Source: Poa pratensis | Lineage: Eukaryota; Streptophyta; Magnoliopsida; Poales; Poaceae | Direction of reading: 5' to 3' | Length of the DNA: 64,000 nt | Assembly: GCA_947311845.1 (NCBI GenBank) | Contig: CAMZMU010000111.1 | Span: 23,225,023 to 23,289,022 of the forward strand | Shown here: piece by piece, positions 21,588 through 33,309 of the stretch | Layout of the letters: each line of letters opens with the position of its first letter | Numbering within the stretch: position 1 is the stretch's first letter | Notes under the pieces: model-generated | Database searches by the model: none | What the model was told of the DNA's origin: nothing | Seen by the model: only the letters and a program-made list of their open reading frames with translations | Program-made: the position numbers and the translations under genes

Positions 21588-23540
21588 GCTTCCGTTGACA
21601 TTAATCAGCTGTCGATCCTAGTACGACGTCGCACGCGCGTGCTGCATTAGAGTATTTGATGAATTAGATTGGTCAAGGATTTGGAGATAAGGTCGTTCCG
21701 GCGAACTGAAGCGCGCTGCCTGAGCTGTGTTCCCAACCTACAGCTCGTAACTGACAACGAAATTCTCCGGAAGGCGCGATGGAGTAAAACCCCATACGAT
21801 CACGGCAAAGATCTCGCAATGAAATCAGAGATCTTTGAGAAAGCAAAAGCTGCAACCAACACCCTATCCACTACTACTGCCCAACAGCCGAGTTGGATCA
21901 TCATCCGTCACTCGGCCAGCTGGACTACAATGGAGGATGAATGGTCATCATCAGAGGCCCAGACGGCGTTACCAACATCAGCAGTACTAGCAGGCAGCTG
22001 GTCGCGACGGCTACCTCCCCAAGTGACAGGAACAGGAGTGCGAACCCCAGAAGCAGAAGACGGCATTGCCAATGAGATCAAGTCGCGGGAAGTTAATTTT
22101 TGGCCGGACTTTGCGTTTCAGTTTGGCAGTATGCACAGTACGTGGCTCGATGCCGGCCGCCGCCGCGAGCGAGAAAGTTGACCGGAGAGGCCAGGCAGCG
22201 CCCGTGCCGGCTGCAAGCGGGCGAGCGGATATCATCGACCAGCGTGGCCACCAGTACGCGCGAGGGCCCTGTCGGGGTTTAGATTAGCGGCGCTGCGTTT
22301 GGACGAGCAGGAAATTTCAAGCATTTCGGCGCCAAAAAGCGGGCGGATCAGGCGATCAGCGATCAGCACGTTTTATCAGATCAGATGAGGCGTGCACCTG
22401 CCTTTGCCAGGGCTCGACATGCATGCGGACATGGCACGGCCGCATGGGGTGGAGTCCAAGGCAAGAACCTACGTCTCGGACTCTCGGTACAGGCAGCCAA
22501 TGGCCGCGGGATGCTGCTAGTGCATGCATCAGGATCAGACGTCCTTTCTCGGGCGAGACGATCTGTTTCAAGCGGTGCGGTGCGTGAACCTGTTCGGCGA
22601 ACGGTCCAGTGGTTCTTGGACACCTCGCCTCATCTTTCTGGTTTCGAGCGAGTTGATTTTCAGCGGAGAGGACCGAGGGTACACACCAAGAGATCCAACC
22701 AACGCCAGGAACACACGAGGTGTCGTTGGAGAGGACGAGGTGTCGTTGCCCGTCGACATCTTGCCATCCGCACCAAGAAATGCAAGTGATAATGGAACGA
22801 ACGCCAGGAACACACGATCTTGCTTACTATCAGTAAACGCACGAGGCTAATTAGTTTGGTGACCGGTTCTTCGGTTTACTCCTACTGATCTAACTGATGG
22901 AGCTGTGTTTGGCCTCGATCGGTTCCGTGGCAGAACCGTTCGTCGTCGATCTCGGCCGCTCCGTGACTGACTTTGTGATGACATTTTTGCTGGTCTCCAC
23001 GGCCGCCACGCCCAACGGACGTCGATCTCGGCGGTCGGCACGGTCGACGTCCCGGTGGGATTGTTTCCCGGCATGAGCGCAACGTCAAAAACGTCCTACT
23101 TATCACTTGCGTGGAACCGTGAAACGCGGCCGTCGTCGGGGTATGAACATGAACCGGCCACCCAGATTGAGAGGTTGAAAATTGAAATGCGGTTGAACTG
23201 GATGCAACTCGCAGTCTCGCACGTGTCGATCACCAGGAACCACCGAAAGGTAGCCGTAGACTCGTTGATAAGCTCGATCGGAGCGACGGACGTAGATGAC
23301 AGGGACGTCGGCCGGGCAGTCGTCGTCGCCGGCGAAGACGGCCGCCCGGCCGGGGACGTGGAACAACGTGCGTCACAGTTGAGCCAACGGGAGGATCAAT
23401 GGTCACCGGACAAAGAACAAGGCAATTACGGAATTTTACGCGGTGCAGCTAGAAGGCCACAACGTGTATCACACCACCACGATCGACGACCACGAGTCCA
23501 TGCATGCCAACTCTTGCCGTATTATTTCTTCCAAACTAGC
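21588..23540. other. Later blocks of unit copy 2, no recognised gene
   Basis: GC-rich sequence matched by 32840-34215, 35060-35290 and 36410-37310 in copy 3, and in part by 3900-4550 in copy 1. Several ORFs of 70-175 codons occur on both strands, but none is preserved between copies and none resembles a known family. The CACTA empty site lies at about 23050-23075. Confidence 0.5.
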
Positions 23541-23544
23541 ACAG

Positions 23545-26295
23545 TCCATGCATGCATGCAAATGCGAGGGCATCATCTGTAGTTGGTTGAAAGTGTTCAA
23601 CAAATAAATCTTGGTTTCATTGATACCATATTATTTCCCATTATGGGACAACAAATAATATTGTTTTACAACTACCAGAAATGTCTAGGTACGAACAATA
23701 GCACATATGCGAGTAACATCTTTGACAATATGAAATTTTTGGGAAAATGATTATCAGGCCATATGTTGAAACACCCATGTTAGTGATATGGAATCTATAA
23801 ATTGAGCTATAGTTTTACATGATGTTAGATCGTATGCAAGGTTAGTTATCTTTGATAAAAATCGTTGAATTAAGATAACACATATACCCTCCTTAATAGG
23901 TATGTCAAATTAAATAGTGTGAGTTATCTTATTCTGATCTATATTCCTATCATTTACACATTCCATGTAACAATGTGCAATTTTATGAATATATCGCTAA
24001 AGATCCATCAATTTCTTCTCAGCATATTCGTTTACATATGTATACATATATAATCAAAGTTAAAGAAGTACAATTCAAATCAATTTAGATATATATCATT
24101 GGAAATACGATTCACTTTCAAGATTTCCCAGACTCTTAACTTATCCTGATCTTCGTTCAGTGGTTCTACACACCCAGCCACATGTATTTTTTGTGTTATG
24201 CAAAATGACTACCCGGCTTTGATATCATAGTTCAAGACTCTTAAGTAGTCGAGTCAATTTTGTTGTGCAACTGGAATAATGACGTGTGCTCTTATGTTGA
24301 TTTGTTACATGAGAGACACACAATAGTACAAATATGTCTACTATACAGACCAAGCAATATCCGCCAAACATTTCATAAGAAGTAAGTGTACAATTTTCAG
24401 ATCCTCGGATTTAAAATCATATTGACACACCTTGTGCATACTAAATGAAACATATCAAGCGGGAATTTGTGGAGACGCAGACCTATGTGCATCGTTAAGC
24501 CAATATATTTTATAGTTTAAGGGATGTTCCCATCGAAGTGTGTCAATTAATGTTGTATCTTCATCAAGCTTGAAAGTTTGACGCTTTATGTCTCATTATA
24601 TCAAAATATTCCTCCAATGGAAAGACCCTCATCTTTGCGAGAATATGTGTTTGACTCATCCATGTATGTATCATTAAGACGGCAAGTTTCTTAGTGTGAG
24701 GGACGTCCATTCGTATTACAACTAATGTTGCGACTGCATTAATATTAAAATTTCACGACTATGAACTTTGGGAGGTCTTTTGTGGGAGTGTTGGTTTAAT
24801 GGCAGTAGAATAAATTTTCATTTATGCATACTCAATCATAGAAATATTGTACATAGTGCGACTAATGTCGTGACTTCGTTAATTTTAAAACTCCGTGACT
24901 CCGAACTTATGTAGATGTTTTGTGAGTGTGTTGGTATGATGGCAATCGAATAAATTTATAATTTATATGTGTACTCAATCATAGAAACAAAGTAATCTCT
25001 CTATTCGCAATTAACCTGTGTTCGGGATTTAGCCAAAATAAACTTTGTAAAGTTTGACCAAATATATATACCAAAAACATCTAAAATATAAACTTTTTAC
25101 ATTCGTCATAAAATATATTTTCATATTATACAAATGTAGTATTATGAATATTGATATTTATTGATGTGAGGGACGTCCATTCGTATTACAACTAATGTTG
25201 CAACTTCATTAATATTAGAAGGTCACGACTATGGACTTTGGGAGGTTTTTTGGGAGCGTTGGTTTAATGCCACTAGAATAAAATTTTCATTTATGTGTAC
25301 TTAGTCACAGAAATAATGTACATAGTACGACTAATGTCGTGACTTCGTTAATTTTAAAACCCCGCGACTCCGAACTTATTCAGGTGTTTTGTGAGTGTGT
25401 TGGTATGATGGCAATCGAATAAATTTATAATTTATATGTGTACTCAATCATAAAAACAAAGTAATCTCTCTGTTCGCAATTAATCTGTGTTCGGGATTTA
25501 GCCAAAATAAACTTTGTAAAGTTTGACCTAATTTATAAAAAAAACATCTATAATATAAACTTTTACATTCGTCATAAAATATATTTTCATATTATACAAA
25601 TTTAGTATTATGGATATTGATATTTACTGCTACAAAATTTAATTTTGATTAAATTCATAATGCAGGCTAAATAAAACAGAGAGGAACTACGTACTAATTA
25701 GTTAAGTTTTTCCAAATTCTCCATATCCTAGCAGATCCCATCCTTTTTGTTATATCTTTGATAAAAAAATGCAAATTTTAATTTTAACTAAATTAACGCG
25801 GCCTAAATAAAAGAGAGAAAATGAAGTGTGTGTGCATATCCTAACAACTACGTACGGAGTACCATCCTTGTTATATCCTTGACCGTTGCAGTTTTTTTTT
25901 TTTTTTTTTGGTTCCACCGGTCACCTAGTACCGTAGGTGGCTAGTCTTGTACAGTTTTGTCATCACGTTCCCGCAAGGTTGTTTTTTCTCGTTTTGCTTT
26001 CATACATCACGTATTTACGTTCCAGCCAAGGAGGTAGTATCGTACACGGTTGGTTTTTAAAATAGACACAGCTCTTTTTTTTCTGCGCATACGTGTTAAA
26101 CGCAACATAATATGTGTCAAACTATTTACGTAACTACTAACTTTTCGTAAAATCCCAGCCATATATTTTAGATCTAACTGTTAAAATTAATTTAGATGAT
26201 GTGGATTAACGTGGTGTCTCGAAAAACTCACTCATTTTGCTTTTAGTATATAATAGATAGATACTTCAGTAGTCGTGTAAAAAAAGTATCCATGA
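23545..26295. other. AT-rich 2.7-kb insert, unclassified
   Basis: This sequence interrupts the P-front sequence, which runs unbroken at 10890-10990 and 37330-37430. It is strongly AT-rich with no ORF of interest. It contains a 470-bp tandem duplication (24695-25630) and a long T run at 25897-25915. No terminal inverted repeats, LTRs or convincing target duplication could be recognised, so the class of element is unknown. Confidence 0.5.
24695..25630. repeat. Tandem duplication, 470-bp period
   Basis: Unit 1 (24695-25164) and unit 2 (25165 onward) both begin TGTGAGGGACGTCCATTCGT and run in parallel to about 25630. Each ends in a MITE-like piece that starts near AATCTCTCTRTTCGCAATTA. Only unit 2 is followed by the presumed right end (ACAGAGAGGAACTA). 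Confidence 0.85.
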
Positions 26296-26575
26296 AAAAG
26301 TGAGCTAACTACAATTCTCGACAGGATAGCGCACAACCAACGTGCGTAGTGCTAACCTTATCCTGATGGTGTTTACTCCGACTCCCAGCTAGCAAATCCC
26401 TTCGTCTACGAGCTGTTTCTTCTTTATCAGCTGCGTGCAACACCATCCCAGTCCATGTCGAGACCTGGTCTGTTTAAATACAGCAAAACACTGCCTTCAC
26501 GTTCTGGCAACCCCTAACCCGGCCGGGCCCCACCTTGCATTACTGTTGAGCTACGGGATTAAGTTTCCTGCTCGG

Positions 26576-26883
26576 TTTTTTTTTTTTTTTGAGAAACACC
26601 GTACAACGCAAGCGCTCATATACACGCGCATACACTCACCCCTATGAACGCACACACGCACACCCTACCCCTATGAGCACCTCCGAGATACTGAGCCGGC
26701 GGATCAGGTCTTGAGATTGACGAAGTCACCACGTACGGGCGCCTCGCTGTCGACGGGAACGTCGCCTCCCACTGAAGAATATTCCGCCTAAATGAGAAAC
26801 AGCAGCGTCAAACCTGGGGTTTGAACTCTGGTGGGTTGGGGGTACAACCACCCTCCTAACCATCTTGCCACAGGCAAGTTCTC
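26576..26883 (-). mobile_element. tRNA-derived SINE
   Basis: A 308-bp insert flanked by a perfect 15-bp duplication AAGTTTCCTGCTCGG (26561-26575 and 26884-26898). The empty site is at 37-51 of this window. Read on the minus strand, it begins with a tRNA-like head whose B-box-like motif is GTTCAAACCC (complement near 26816-26826) and ends in a run of A. It resembles the cereal Au/PoaS type of SINE. A 5'-truncated relative in the other orientation is at 38243-38470. Confidence 0.92.
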
Positions 26884-27617
26884 AAGTTTCCTGCTCGGTT
26901 GTTACCTAATTCGATCACCAAGGTCCGCTAATAAAGCGCCAGAAGGGTCCCCCAAAAGGCCAAAAGGATACACTGGAGTAGGACCGGCAGTATATTATCT
27001 GCCGAAAGGGACTACTGATCCATACCATGCATGCTTAGTTTTGATTATGTTATCCGGTGTTAGGGTTTTTCCCTTTTGCAGATCTCGGGCTTCGCTTTCT
27101 GGTAAAGACTATCTGGACATCCATCTCTCTCCCGTTTCTTCTCACCGACGTGCCAATCTTAAACTTATATACGGACGAATGTACCGGAAAGTAATTTTGG
27201 CTCTCCCGACCTCGACCTCTAGTGCTCCCTCTGTTTAACAAAAAAAATCAAAAATCATATTAATATGTTTTTAAAAAATCTGATAAAAAGCATGCATGCT
27301 GTTAATGATGTATCACAGAAATCTGCAAAATCTGAGTTTGAAATATTTAATATTTTAGGCTACAAAAAAAAAATCTTGTATAATTTGGAGATTTGAAAGT
27401 GAGTACATTTAATCTCCAAAATAGACAAGATTTTGTCATTTTTTTGCATAGCTCGGAAAATAAAGTATTTCAAATCGATTTTTTGCGCTTTTGTTTGTGG
27501 ATACTTGATTGATGACATGTATGATTTTATTTTTCAGTTTTTTTTCTGAATTTCTGTTTTTTTTAATAGAGGGAGCACTAGCCCCAGGAGCAATAAATCT
27601 CAACTCTAAATGTACTA

Positions 27618-27777
27618 CTCCCTCCGTTCCTAAATGTAAGATGTTTTAGATGTTACACATGTTCTCTATATACATACACAGATGAGTGAACATACACATA
27701 AAATGTGTCTAGATACATTTGTGTACATGTGTATATGGACAAAGTCTAAAACATCTTATATTTAATAACAGAGGGAG
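27618..27777. mobile_element. Stowaway MITE, complete
   Basis: Inverted ends start CTCCCTCCGTTCCTAAATG, with TA at both sides (27616-27617 and 27778-27779). Length 160 bp. The sister copy at 781-912 lacks the left end. Confidence 0.9.
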
Positions 27778-27984
27778 TACACACAAAAAAAGTTAACTAT
27801 TGGAGGTTAATTAACTAATGTTAAGATCGATGGAGGTGGTCACTACATCGTTTCCCGTTTTCTCGTGTCATATCCAGTCCATTTCACTATCATTTGCCCT
27901 TCAATTTGGCATGGGAGGGGGCTTCCGTAGGCGAACCACCTCTCCCCTCTCCTTTTTATTCTGGCCATCGATCCTCTTCTGAAT

Positions 27985-28440
27985 ATTGTTGATATGGCCA
28001 CCTAGAGAGTGCTCTCGCGTGGGTTGTCTAGGAGGGGTGCATACATTCAGACGTCGCTCCATGCCGATGATGCGGCGATTTTCTTAGCCCCGGTTCAGGA
28101 GACTAGCTTACGAAAATTCTTCATGGATTTGGAGACATCACGGGTATGGTGCCAAATTTAGAAACGTGTATGATTGCGCCTATAAGGTGCGAGGATTTGG
28201 ACCTCCCTCGTCTGCTCCAGAGTTTCCGGCTCTCATCAAAATATTGTGCTATCTTGGGCTTCAACTTTCGATGCACCACCTTCGAAGATTGGATATTCGG
28301 CATCTTGAGAAAAAAGTGGTTGCAAAAATGATCCCATGGGAGGGTGAAAAATATGTACATGTCCGTCTAGACTATTTTGGAGAAATATGTGTTGTCTTCA
28401 ATCTTCATATTCTACCTTACCACGTTGTATCAGGGCCTTT
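27985..28440 (+). pseudogene. LINE RT remnant, shorter sister copy
   Basis: Parallel to 1130-1580 and carries the same HADDAAIF-type RT motif. It stops near 28440, where about 0.7 kb including the LINE 3' end and A tail present in copy 1 is missing and the Q block follows directly. Non-functional. Confidence 0.6.
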
Positions 28441-29188
28441 GTTTGGGCGAGTGGTTTCTAACCATCAATTCAAAAAAAAAAAATACTCATATGCACACAC
28501 ACCGGTTGGCATTAACTTTGCTCTTCTATCGCTGCCAATCCAGATCGCGACCGATCACTACCGCAGTACAGAGGTCCTTGTTGATCACGTACGATCGATG
28601 GCCATTAGACGACGGATAACGATGAACGAACCCAGCCCCAGTGCACGATCGATAGCTGGATAAGGCAAACACAGCCAACGGTGCAGGTGTTGATCGGTCA
28701 TCGCATGCACCTGACATCGATCTACGTACGGAGAAATCAAGTCTCTGATGTGTGCATCGATCGAGCAGGGTAGCAGGATGTCTCCGAACCAACGACTCCG
28801 TCGCCATTAAAGCTCGCAGTGCAAGGTCGTCTTCTCTTTTTAATTGCTCGAGCCTCGTCGATCAGCTGGTCCGTAATTTCCTCATCCTGGCCTGACCCAG
28901 TCGCCCCTCGAAGCTTTCACGAGTTCCCTGCAGGAGAAATTTCCGCGGCTTTTTACAGCCCACGTACGTAACTTCACTTGTACAAGCTCGGCAATGTCGT
29001 AGCGATTAGACTTTCATCATTTCGCCAACGCCAACGCAAAAGACAAAGTTAGCTGATTTACCGCGCGCAATATTTTTTGTTTTACGATTCGTTTTCAACG
29101 TATGCGCGGATGCCTTACGTCGACCGATCGCAGTGTCCTCTAGGGTTCTCTCTCTGTTGCCATTTTGTCTCCGATCCTAGCGTATTTA

Positions 29189-29333
29189 GGGATGCGAAAA
29201 CGGGACCCAATTGTCCCAGTTCTTATCCATTTTGTGTGTATGTATAGTACAAACTTTTGGATCAAAATTTTGTACTACACATGCATAAAATGAAAAAGAA
29301 ATGGGACAATTGGGTCCCGTTTTCGCATCCTTA
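29189..29333. mobile_element. 145-bp MITE, Mutator-like
   Basis: Nearly perfect inverted ends GGGATGCGAAAACGGGACCC and the reverse. The flanking 10-bp direct repeat is AGCGTATTTA (29179-29188 and 29334-29343). Copy 1 has the empty site near 3023-3032. Duplication length suggests Mutator-type mobilisation. Confidence 0.88.
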
Positions 29334-30296
29334 AGCGTATTTAAGTAGCTCTCGGAATATGAGTAGTTGTTTGCGTGTAGCCGCCTCTTCAATAAACCAT
29401 AGCTAGATGAATAGAGGTACAGGACGCTGAGTAGTGAGATTTCCGGAGTAGGGGCACGGTGTTTTGGCTCGTAGATCTATATGCACCCGTTATGTAAAGA
29501 TATTTTTAAATACATTTAAAATATAAAAGAATCTATAAAAAGATGGATGAACATCCATACATTTTTTGTTCGTACATAATATTTCGCGAAAAAAGATATT
29601 TGTTTGTGGCCTGTGTATAAAAAAGCAACAAAAAAATGTCGCGTACAAAGTCATTTTGAAACACCGAGATTTGTCTCTTTTACACAAGCTACAAAAAAAT
29701 TCTTTTTCCCACGAAACTTTTTTTTGTTTAGAATTTTTTAACATTTTACAATACGAAACTTTACGCAGCGGAAGCATATGTTCGTATGACCCAAAAGAAA
29801 ATTTTGAAGTAGTGAGTACCATAAACACATTATGCACGGCAAATAAAACGTGCGGTGCGATCTCTCATCATCAATTCTGCAGGACGTATATACATACGAC
29901 ACGTACCCATCCGTGGACAGAAAACACGTACTGGTTGCAGTAGCACTGACGTGCCGGGAACATGCATGGAGAGCTGGGGATCCATCCGGCCCGTATTGTC
30001 TCCCATCGTGCGCGCAGAATGGTTGAAAGTACGTATATAATCCAACTATCCAAGTCTGATCAGACTTGTCTTGGATAATTGGTGTGAAGACTTGGTGACC
30101 ATGCATTATCGACAAGGATCAGACGAGCTGACTGGTGTGTTCGCATGAGTCTCTCTGAAGAAACATGGCAGGGGCAGAATGGTCAATAAATCAAAATGCT
30201 TCCATGCAGTACTGTCTATGCTGTAATTTGCGGATAGGAATCTGCAGGAAGCTCATATATGCTACTCTTTGCCGGTATACTAGTTGCTTGTCATTA

Positions 30297-30418
30297 CTCC
30301 CTCCGTTTCAAATTAATTAACTTCCATTTATCCAAAGGTAGACGTATTTATACGTGTAACATGTCTAGATACATCCACATATGGCAAATAGAATTCAATT
30401 AATTTGGAACGGAGGGAG
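30297..30418. mobile_element. Stowaway MITE
   Basis: Inverted ends CTCCCTCCGTTTCAAATTAA and the reverse, with TA at both sides. The tandem sister copy at about 32827-32838 shows the empty site with a single TA, which confirms the insertion. Length 122 bp. Confidence 0.95.
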
Positions 30419-31098
30419 TAGATACTAGTAGTACGCAAGTAGGAGTACGTCGCAGCTATTGCATTCATGTTCTTCGATTAAATCAACTCCCGATCGTAGT
30501 ACGAGTGTACGAGATGCATTATAGAATTAGAAAATCAGATATGGGAGATAAGATCTTTCCAACTTGATAGCTTTTGGAAAAACGCAAGTTGATATATCTA
30601 GCTATAAGAAACTAAAAGCAAACAAATAGGTGCCGACAGGCCCGTACTACATGGCGTGTTTGGTGCCCAAGGTTTCTTCTTCTTCGGTCCTCCGTGATCC
30701 GCTGCCAAAAGCCGAATTTGCATGAAGTGTGAACCGTGCCAAAGCAGAAAATGGTACCAAACTTTTTCCGGTAAGTACGTGGTCTGAATTAGCATCGACA
30801 TAATTTCCACGACGGGAAAGTAAAGGCTGCGATATGTTGATGGATAAGATCTAGATTTATTACGTGCTACAAAAAATGTCTTTTTCCTATGAAACTTTCT
30901 GTACGAACATAAAATATCCGGATGTATATTCGAATTTTTTTTAGAATTTTTTAATATTGTAAAATACGAATTGTGCGCAATAGGAGCATATATGACCCAA
31001 AATACATTTCCGGAGTAATGAGTACCATCTACACATTATGCACAACAAATAAAACGTGTGGTGCGATCTCTCATCATCAGTTCTGCAGGACGTATATA

Positions 31099-32225
31099 GG
31101 AAAAAGTCCAAAACAAACATTGAACTCATAGGCAAAAGCTAAATTGAACCCCAAACTTACAATCCCTGAAATTGGTACTCTCAATTTATGAATCCCGGTC
31201 TAATTTAAACCCTGGAGTTGTTTGGTATACTGGGAATAGGAAAATCCCGACCGGGATTACAGGCTTCTCTCACTGACAGTAGGGCCCACATGTCATATCA
31301 TCTTCTTCCCCAAATCTCTTTCTCTTCCTTGGGTTGACCAAGATAATGGGGACACGAATGCTGAAACCGAATTGCTACTGGCGCGACGGAACGGAGGCCG
31401 GCCGGTGTTGGGTTGGATTTGGGGCGAGAACAGAGAACAGAGGAACGCCGCCGCCGCCCCTGAGCCCGAGCCGTGGTCCGCGTCGTCGCCGCGCTTGGCG
31501 GCGCGCTCGAGCAGGCCCGCAAGGACGGCCACCACCTTGGGCGCCGCCGGGGACGCGCTGCGCTTGCTGCTGCTCGCCCTCCTCTCCATGGATGTGAGTG
31601 TGGGTGTGGCTGTTGCGTGGGGCAGAGGCAAGGTGGGTGGGGACCGGCCGCGACGCCGGGTCGGAGACGACAAACGAGACGAGTGTGCTTTGCTTGCCTG
31701 GAGGAGGAGCGGGGCGGTGGACTTCTGCCTAGCTGTGGACGAAGCTGCACGTGGGCGGGAACGACGACGGGGTAGGCGAGGAGCACGAGGAGCACGGCGA
31801 CGAAGATGGCCTTGACCGCCTGGCTGTGGACGAAGCTGCGGCCGACCAGCAGTGTGCCGGAGTGGGCCCGTGGCTCGCCGGAGCTGGCCGGAACGTCGAG
31901 CGTACGTGCATAGAGATGCGATTGGGCGCGGTGCGTGTGCAGGTGGGGAAGGAGAGAAGCAGCAGCTCGAGCCCGTGCGCGAGCTCAGCCATGGCGGTCG
32001 AGCTGTCCAGATTGAGATGAATTGGGGATTGGAGAAGAATATGACAAGTGGGTCCTGCTGTCAGTACAATATTATTTATTTTTTAAAATTTTACCATGGA
32101 AAACGGTTCCAGGGTTTAAATTAGACCGGGATTCACAAGTTGAGAGTGCCAATTTCAGGGATTGTAAGTTTGGGGTTCAATTTAGCTTTTGCCTATGAGT
32201 TCAGGGTTCGTTTAGGACTTTTTCC
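31099..32225. mobile_element. Pack-MULE-like element
   Basis: Terminal inverted repeats of about 120 bp starting GGAAAAAGTCC (left) and ending GGACTTTTTCC (right), with a perfect 9-bp target duplication ACGTATATA (31090-31098 and 32226-32234). The empty site is at about 29883-29893. The interior (31370-32030) is strongly GC-rich, unlike the AT-rich ends, and carries gene-like sequence on the minus strand but no transposase. This is the Pack-MULE pattern of captured host gene pieces. Length 1127 bp. Confidence 0.93.
31470..31600 (-). pseudogene. Captured fragment, possibly P/U-type cyclin
   Basis: On the minus strand an ATG at about 31587 opens MERRASSSKRSASPAAP followed by KVVAVLAGLLERAAKRGDD. 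This resembles the N-terminus of plant P/U-type cyclins, which begin with a short variable leader and then a VVxVLxxLLERxxxRND-like helix. After about 50 residues the similarity ends in Gly/Ala-rich sequence, so only part of a first exon would be captured. Upstream on the same strand (31600-31995) lies another GC-rich coding-like piece with a hydrophobic run (IFVAVLLVLLAYPVVV). The cyclin call is from memory of the family and needs a search. Confidence 0.4.
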
Positions 32226-32427
32226 ACGTATATACATACGACACGTACTCATCCGTCGACAGAAAACACGTACCAGACTACCGGTTGCAGTGGCACTGAC
32301 GTGCCGGGAACATGTATGGAGAGCTGGGGATCCATCCGGCCCTTGTCTCCCATCGTGCGCGCAGAATGGTGGAAAATACACATATAATCCAAGTCTGATC
32401 ACACTTGTCTTGGATAATTGGTGTGAA

Positions 32428-32578
32428 CGAATTTGCTTTGCGTACGACACTTAGATGTACGATTTCCGTCCGACGCTCCATCTGTCGGTCTCCCTGCTGC
32501 TTGTGCGATCCATCGAAGGGTCCATCAGCTATGTCGTACACCCGTCGGACGCAAAGCCTCGTACGCATAGCAGCGCTC
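32428..32578. mobile_element. 151-bp MITE
   Basis: An insert flanked by a perfect 10-bp duplication TTGGTGTGAA (32418-32427 and 32579-32588). The empty site is at 30078-30087. The ends are imperfectly inverted (TGCTTTGCGTACGA at left, reverse of TGCTATGCGTACGA at right). Non-coding. Duplication length again suggests Mutator-type mobilisation. Confidence 0.85.
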
Positions 32579-33309
32579 TTGGTGTGAAGACTTGGTCACC
32601 ATGAATTATCGACGGGGATCGGACGAGCTGAGCTGACCGGTGTGTTCGTAGAGTCTCTCTGAAGAAAGACGCCGGGGCAGAACGGTCATTGATTTGGAAT
32701 GCATCCATGGAGTACTGTCTATGGTGTAATTTGCGGATAGGATCATAGGAATCTGCAGGAAGCTGACACATGTGCTTCTCTTTGCCGGTATATTAGTTGC
32801 TTTCTAAGCAAGATATGCCAAGCTAGTCATTAGATACTACGCAAGTAGGAGTACGTCGCAGATACTGCATTCATGTTCTTCGATTAAATCAACCGCCAAT
32901 CGTAGTACGACTGTACGAGATGCATTATAGAATTTGAAATCAGATATGGGAGATAAGATCTTCCCAACTTTTGATACTTTTTTTATAAAAAAAAAACAGC
33001 AACTTGATATGTAGCGATAATAAGAAATTAAAAGCAAACAAATAGGTGCCGACCGGCCCGTACTAGATGGCGTGTTTGGTGCACAAGGTTTCTTCTTCAG
33101 GCAGTCAGTCCTCCGCGATCCGCTGCCAAAAGCCGAATTTGCATGAAGTGTGAACCATGTCAAACAGTCAAAGCAGAAATGGTGCCAAACTTTCCTCAGG
33201 TAAAGTTGTTCATTCGAACGTAAGTAGTACGTGGTTTTGAATTAGCATCGACATAATTTCCACGACAGGAAAGTAAAGGCTGCGCGCGATCTGCTGATCG
33301 ATAAGATCT

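Larger units (their letters stand above)
10870..26295. repeat. Tandem segmental unit, copy 2
   Basis: This is the second copy of the segmental unit. The order is P (10870-11710), a block matching 38130-41394 (11710-12228 plus 18363-19430), Q (19430-20820), S (20840-21240), later blocks (21590-22850), Z (22850-23530), then P again after a 2.7-kb AT-rich insert. The Harbinger element (12229-18359), a LINE scrap (21281-21572) and a Stowaway (20601-20737) account for much of the extra length. Matches to the other copies are interrupted by many substitutions and small indels, so the duplications are old compared with the retrotransposon nest. No host coding exon is identified. Confidence 0.75.

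Noticed and set aside
22385..22850. Overlapping plus-strand ORFs of 108-134 codons in the unit
   Set aside because: Not preserved in the matching block at 35060-36700. Composition is Arg/Gly-rich, as expected from GC-rich non-coding DNA.
24695..25630. LTR pair of a small retrotransposon
   Set aside because: The two 470-bp units are directly adjacent with no internal domain and lack TG...CA ends, so a tandem duplication fits better.
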